From Roseiflexaceae bacterium (GTDB taxonomy: Bacteria > Chloroflexota > Chloroflexia > Chloroflexales > Roseiflexaceae): a stretch of DNA of 5,800 bases. Every line of letters begins with the position of its first letter. Position 1 is the stretch's first letter. Made by a program: the position numbers and the translations under genes. Positions 4,038 through 5,800 of the stretch are shown in pieces. The notes under the pieces are model-generated. The model had not been told where the DNA came from. It searched no databases and saw only the letters and a program-made list of their open reading frames with translations. The stretch is from NCBI GenBank assembly GCA_014381165.1, contig JACMIM010000273.1, forward strand, positions 1-5,800, in the 5' to 3' direction.

Positions 4038-5714
4038 ATGGCAAAATACATTTTTGTGACCGGGGGAGTCGCGTCGTCTGTCGGCAAAGGTATCACCGTC
4101 GCCTCGCTTGGCCGCCTGCTCAAGGCGCGCGGTCTACGGGTTTCGATCCAAAAACTTGACCCCTATATTAATGTCGATCCCGGTACCATGTCGCCCTATC
4201 AGCATGGCGAGGTATTCGTGACCGAGGACGGCGGCGAGACCGATCTGGATCTCGGCCACTATGAGCGCTTTATCGATGAAAATCTCTCGCGGTTGAGTAA
4301 TGTGACGACCGGCCAGATCTACTCCTCGGTTATTCAAAAAGAGCGGCGTGGCGATTATCTCGGTGGCACCATTCAGGTTATTCCACATATCACCAACGAG
4401 ATCAAGGGCCGTATTGCCGCCGCCGCGCGCCATTCGCACGCCGATGTCGTCATCTGTGAGATTGGTGGCACCGTCGGCGATATCGAGGGCCTGCCGTTTC
4501 TGGAGGCAATCCGCCAGATGCGCAAGGACGTAGGCCGCGACAATGTGCTCTACATTCACGTCACACTCCTGCCGCATATCGGCGCAACCGATGAGGTCAA
4601 GACCAAGCCGACTCAGCACTCGGTGATGGAGCTGCGCCGCGTCGGCATAAGCGCCGATATCATTGTCTGCCGCGCCGATCACCCGATTACCGACGAGGTG
4701 CGCGAGAAGGTCGCGTTGTTTGCCGATGTCGATGTCGATGCGGTGATTCCCCTGCAAACAGTCGAAACGATCTACGAGGTGCCGCTGGTGCTGGAGGAGG
4801 CTGGCCTGGGCCGCTATGTTGTCGAGCGGCTGGGTATTGGTGCTAGCGCGCCACAACTCAAGGACTGGGAGCGGCTGGTCGAGCAAATCAAAGCGCCCAA
4901 ACGCCTGCTGCCAATCGCCCTGGTGGGTAAGTATGTCGAGCTAAAGGACGCCTACTTGAGCGTGGTCGAGGCGCTGCGTCACGCTGGCGTCCAGCAGGGT
5001 ATCGACGTGGATCTGCGCTGGATTTCTGCGGAGCAGATCGAGCGTGAGGGTGCCGAAACGCTGCTGCGCGGCGTGTATGGCATTGTTGTACCAGGCGGTT
5101 TTGGCTATCGGGGCGTCGAGGGCAAGATTGCAGCGGCCGAATACGCGCGGGCCAATAATGTGCCGTATCTCGGGCTGTGCCTGGGCATGCAATGCGCTAC
5201 CATCGCATTTGCTCGCCATGTGATTAGCGACCGCGATGTGAACAGCACGGAATTCGTGCCGCACACAGCGCACCCAGTGATCGATTTCATGCCAGATCAG
5301 CTCGACATAACTGACAAAGGTGGTACCATGCGGCTGGGATCCTACCCATGTGTGCTAGCGGCGGGTTCCAAGGCGGCAGCAGCGTATGCGACCGAGCAGG
5401 TAATGGAGCGCCACCGCCACCGCTTTGAATTTAATAACAAGTACCGCCCACTGCTAGAGCGCGCCGGCCTTGTGATCAGTGGCCAATCGCCTGATGGTCG
5501 GCTGGTCGAGATTATCGAACTTAAGAATCATCCCTGGTTTGTCGCAACGCAGTTCCACCCCGAGTTTCTTTCGCGCCCGAACTGCCCGCACCCACTGTTC
5601 CGCGATTTTGTGGCAGCGGCAACCAACACCTACCGCGAGGGCGACCAGCGCCTGCTGCCACTGGGCGAGGAATCGCACACGCGCAATGGTCGTCGGGAAC
5701 TGGTAGCACAATAG
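4038..5714 (+). CDS. pyrG: CTP synthase (glutamine-hydrolysing)
   Basis: PyrG makes CTP from UTP, ATP and glutamine, the last step of pyrimidine nucleotide synthesis; the enzyme is a cytosolic tetramer activated by GTP. The 558 residues (E. coli 545) hold an N-terminal amidoligase domain, about 1-268. It shows the P-loop SSVGKG (13-18, Lys17), LDPYINVDPGTMSPYQHGEVFVTEDG, metal ligands Asp71 (TDLDLGHYERF) and Glu141 (EIGGTVGDIEG), and the UTP/CTP-site segment KTKPTQHS (188-195). The C-terminal class I glutaminase domain, about 290-533, has the oxyanion motif PGGFGYRG (352-359), nucleophile Cys381 (GLCLGMQ), and His507 and Glu509 (FHPEF). All catalytic residues are present. The last 25 or so residues (REGDQRLLPLGEESH onward) are a divergent tail. 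MAKYIFVTGG is the canonical opening, which with AGGAGG settles the start. It appears monocistronic, and its leader hairpin suggests attenuation. Confidence 0.98.
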   Translation: MAKYIFVTGGVASSVGKGITVASLGRLLKARGLRVSIQKLDPYINVDPGTMSPYQHGEVFVTEDGGETDLDLGHYERFIDENLSRLSNVTTGQIYSSVIQKERRGDYLGGTIQVIPHITNEIKGRIAAAARHSHADVVICEIGGTVGDIEGLPFLEAIRQMRKDVGRDNVLYIHVTLLPHIGATDEVKTKPTQHSVMELRRVGISADIIVCRADHPITDEVREKVALFADVDVDAVIPLQTVETIYEVPLVLEEAGLGRYVVERLGIGASAPQLKDWERLVEQIKAPKRLLPIALVGKYVELKDAYLSVVEALRHAGVQQGIDVDLRWISAEQIEREGAETLLRGVYGIVVPGGFGYRGVEGKIAAAEYARANNVPYLGLCLGMQCATIAFARHVISDRDVNSTEFVPHTAHPVIDFMPDQLDITDKGGTMRLGSYPCVLAAGSKAAAAYATEQVMERHRHRFEFNNKYRPLLERAGLVISGQSPDGRLVEIIELKNHPWFVATQFHPEFLSRPNCPHPLFRDFVAAATNTYREGDQRLLPLGEESHTRNGRRELVAQ

Positions 5715-5720
5715 CTACCA
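5701..5720 (+). other. Perfect hairpin spanning the pyrG stop codon
   Basis: TGGTAGC (5701-5707) pairs with GCTACCA (5714-5720) over 7 bp around a 6-nt loop that contains most of the TAG stop (5712-5714). No T-run follows. It may help protect the 3' end of the mRNA or slow termination. Confidence 0.5.
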
Positions 5721-5758
5721 AGGCGGTCGGCACCATTTCCTTCCTTGTTCAAGCTGTA

Positions 5759-5771
5759 TGCCAGCATGGCA
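5759..5771. other. Small hairpin TGCCA-GCA-TGGCA downstream of pyrG
   Basis: A 5-bp inverted repeat with a 3-nt loop lies just before an A-run and the terminator stem. It is short and could be coincidental. Confidence 0.3.
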
Positions 5772-5772
5772 C

Positions 5773-5800
5773 AAAAAAGACGAAGGCTAGATGGCCTTCG
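5773..5800 (+). terminator. Probable pyrG intrinsic terminator, cut at the window end
   Basis: CGAAGGC (5781-5787) pairs with GCCTTCG (5794-5800) around a TAGATG loop, and the stem ends on the last base of the window. A6 (5773-5778) precedes it, as in bidirectional terminators. The expected T-run would lie just outside, so it cannot be confirmed here. Confidence 0.7.

Noticed and set aside
3815..4159. Plus-strand open frame of 114 codons before pyrG
   Set aside because: It crosses the promoter, the leader hairpin and the pyrG start in another frame, with no ribosome site of its own.
4134..4886. Minus-strand open frame of 250 codons inside pyrG
   Set aside because: It is antisense to the conserved amidoligase domain of CTP synthase; long antisense frames are common in GC-rich coding DNA, and it has no recognisable product.
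1..5800. CRISPR array, tRNA or rRNA genes, integrase or transposase
   Set aside because: No regularly spaced repeats, cloverleaf sequences or recombinase-like proteins were seen on either strand.

Overview
The window is a stretch of bacterial chromosome made of housekeeping genes. It is moderately GC-rich. The gene content, the RecA sequence (a TMLPxEKEKAL-like N-terminus, an FDPIYARRCGVD segment and a short acidic tail) and the intergenic palindromes suggest a Chloroflexota bacterium, perhaps of class Chloroflexia. That assignment is an inference from general resemblance and was not tested by any search.

Layout. Positions 1-810 hold two genes on the minus strand: an unrecognised 108-residue protein (484-810) followed 16 bp later by an FKBP-type peptidyl-prolyl isomerase (467 down to 1, cut by the window edge as a second FKBP module begins). 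Positions 811-1043 are a divergent promoter region, with an extended -10 promoter for the minus-strand pair and one or two promoters for recA on the plus strand. A 10-bp palindrome lies between the divergent promoters, outside both predicted transcripts. From 1044 the plus strand carries recA, a 68-nt inverted-repeat hairpin, recX, and a metallo-beta-lactamase-fold hydrolase. Then comes a 412-bp region (3626-4037) with no large gene. It holds an extended -10 promoter, a possible 15-codon micro-ORF, a strong intrinsic terminator, a second extended -10 promoter and a terminator-like hairpin. The window closes with pyrG (CTP synthase) and the first part of its terminator.

How the genes work together. 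RecA is the recombinase and SOS co-protease, and RecX modulates RecA filaments. A GAAC-type LexA-like box between the recA -35 and -10 suggests DNA-damage control. The hairpin between recA and recX, together with the lack of a Shine-Dalgarno before recX, would keep RecX well below RecA. The hydrolase is probably co-transcribed with recX, though its role is unknown. PyrG makes CTP and appears to be its own transcription unit with a possibly attenuated leader. The FKBP pair is unrelated in function.

No mobile element with a transposase, no CRISPR array, no tRNA or rRNA and no obvious new biological system is visible. The parts most worth a second look are regulatory: the recA promoter, the recA-recX hairpin, and the 3626-4037 region.
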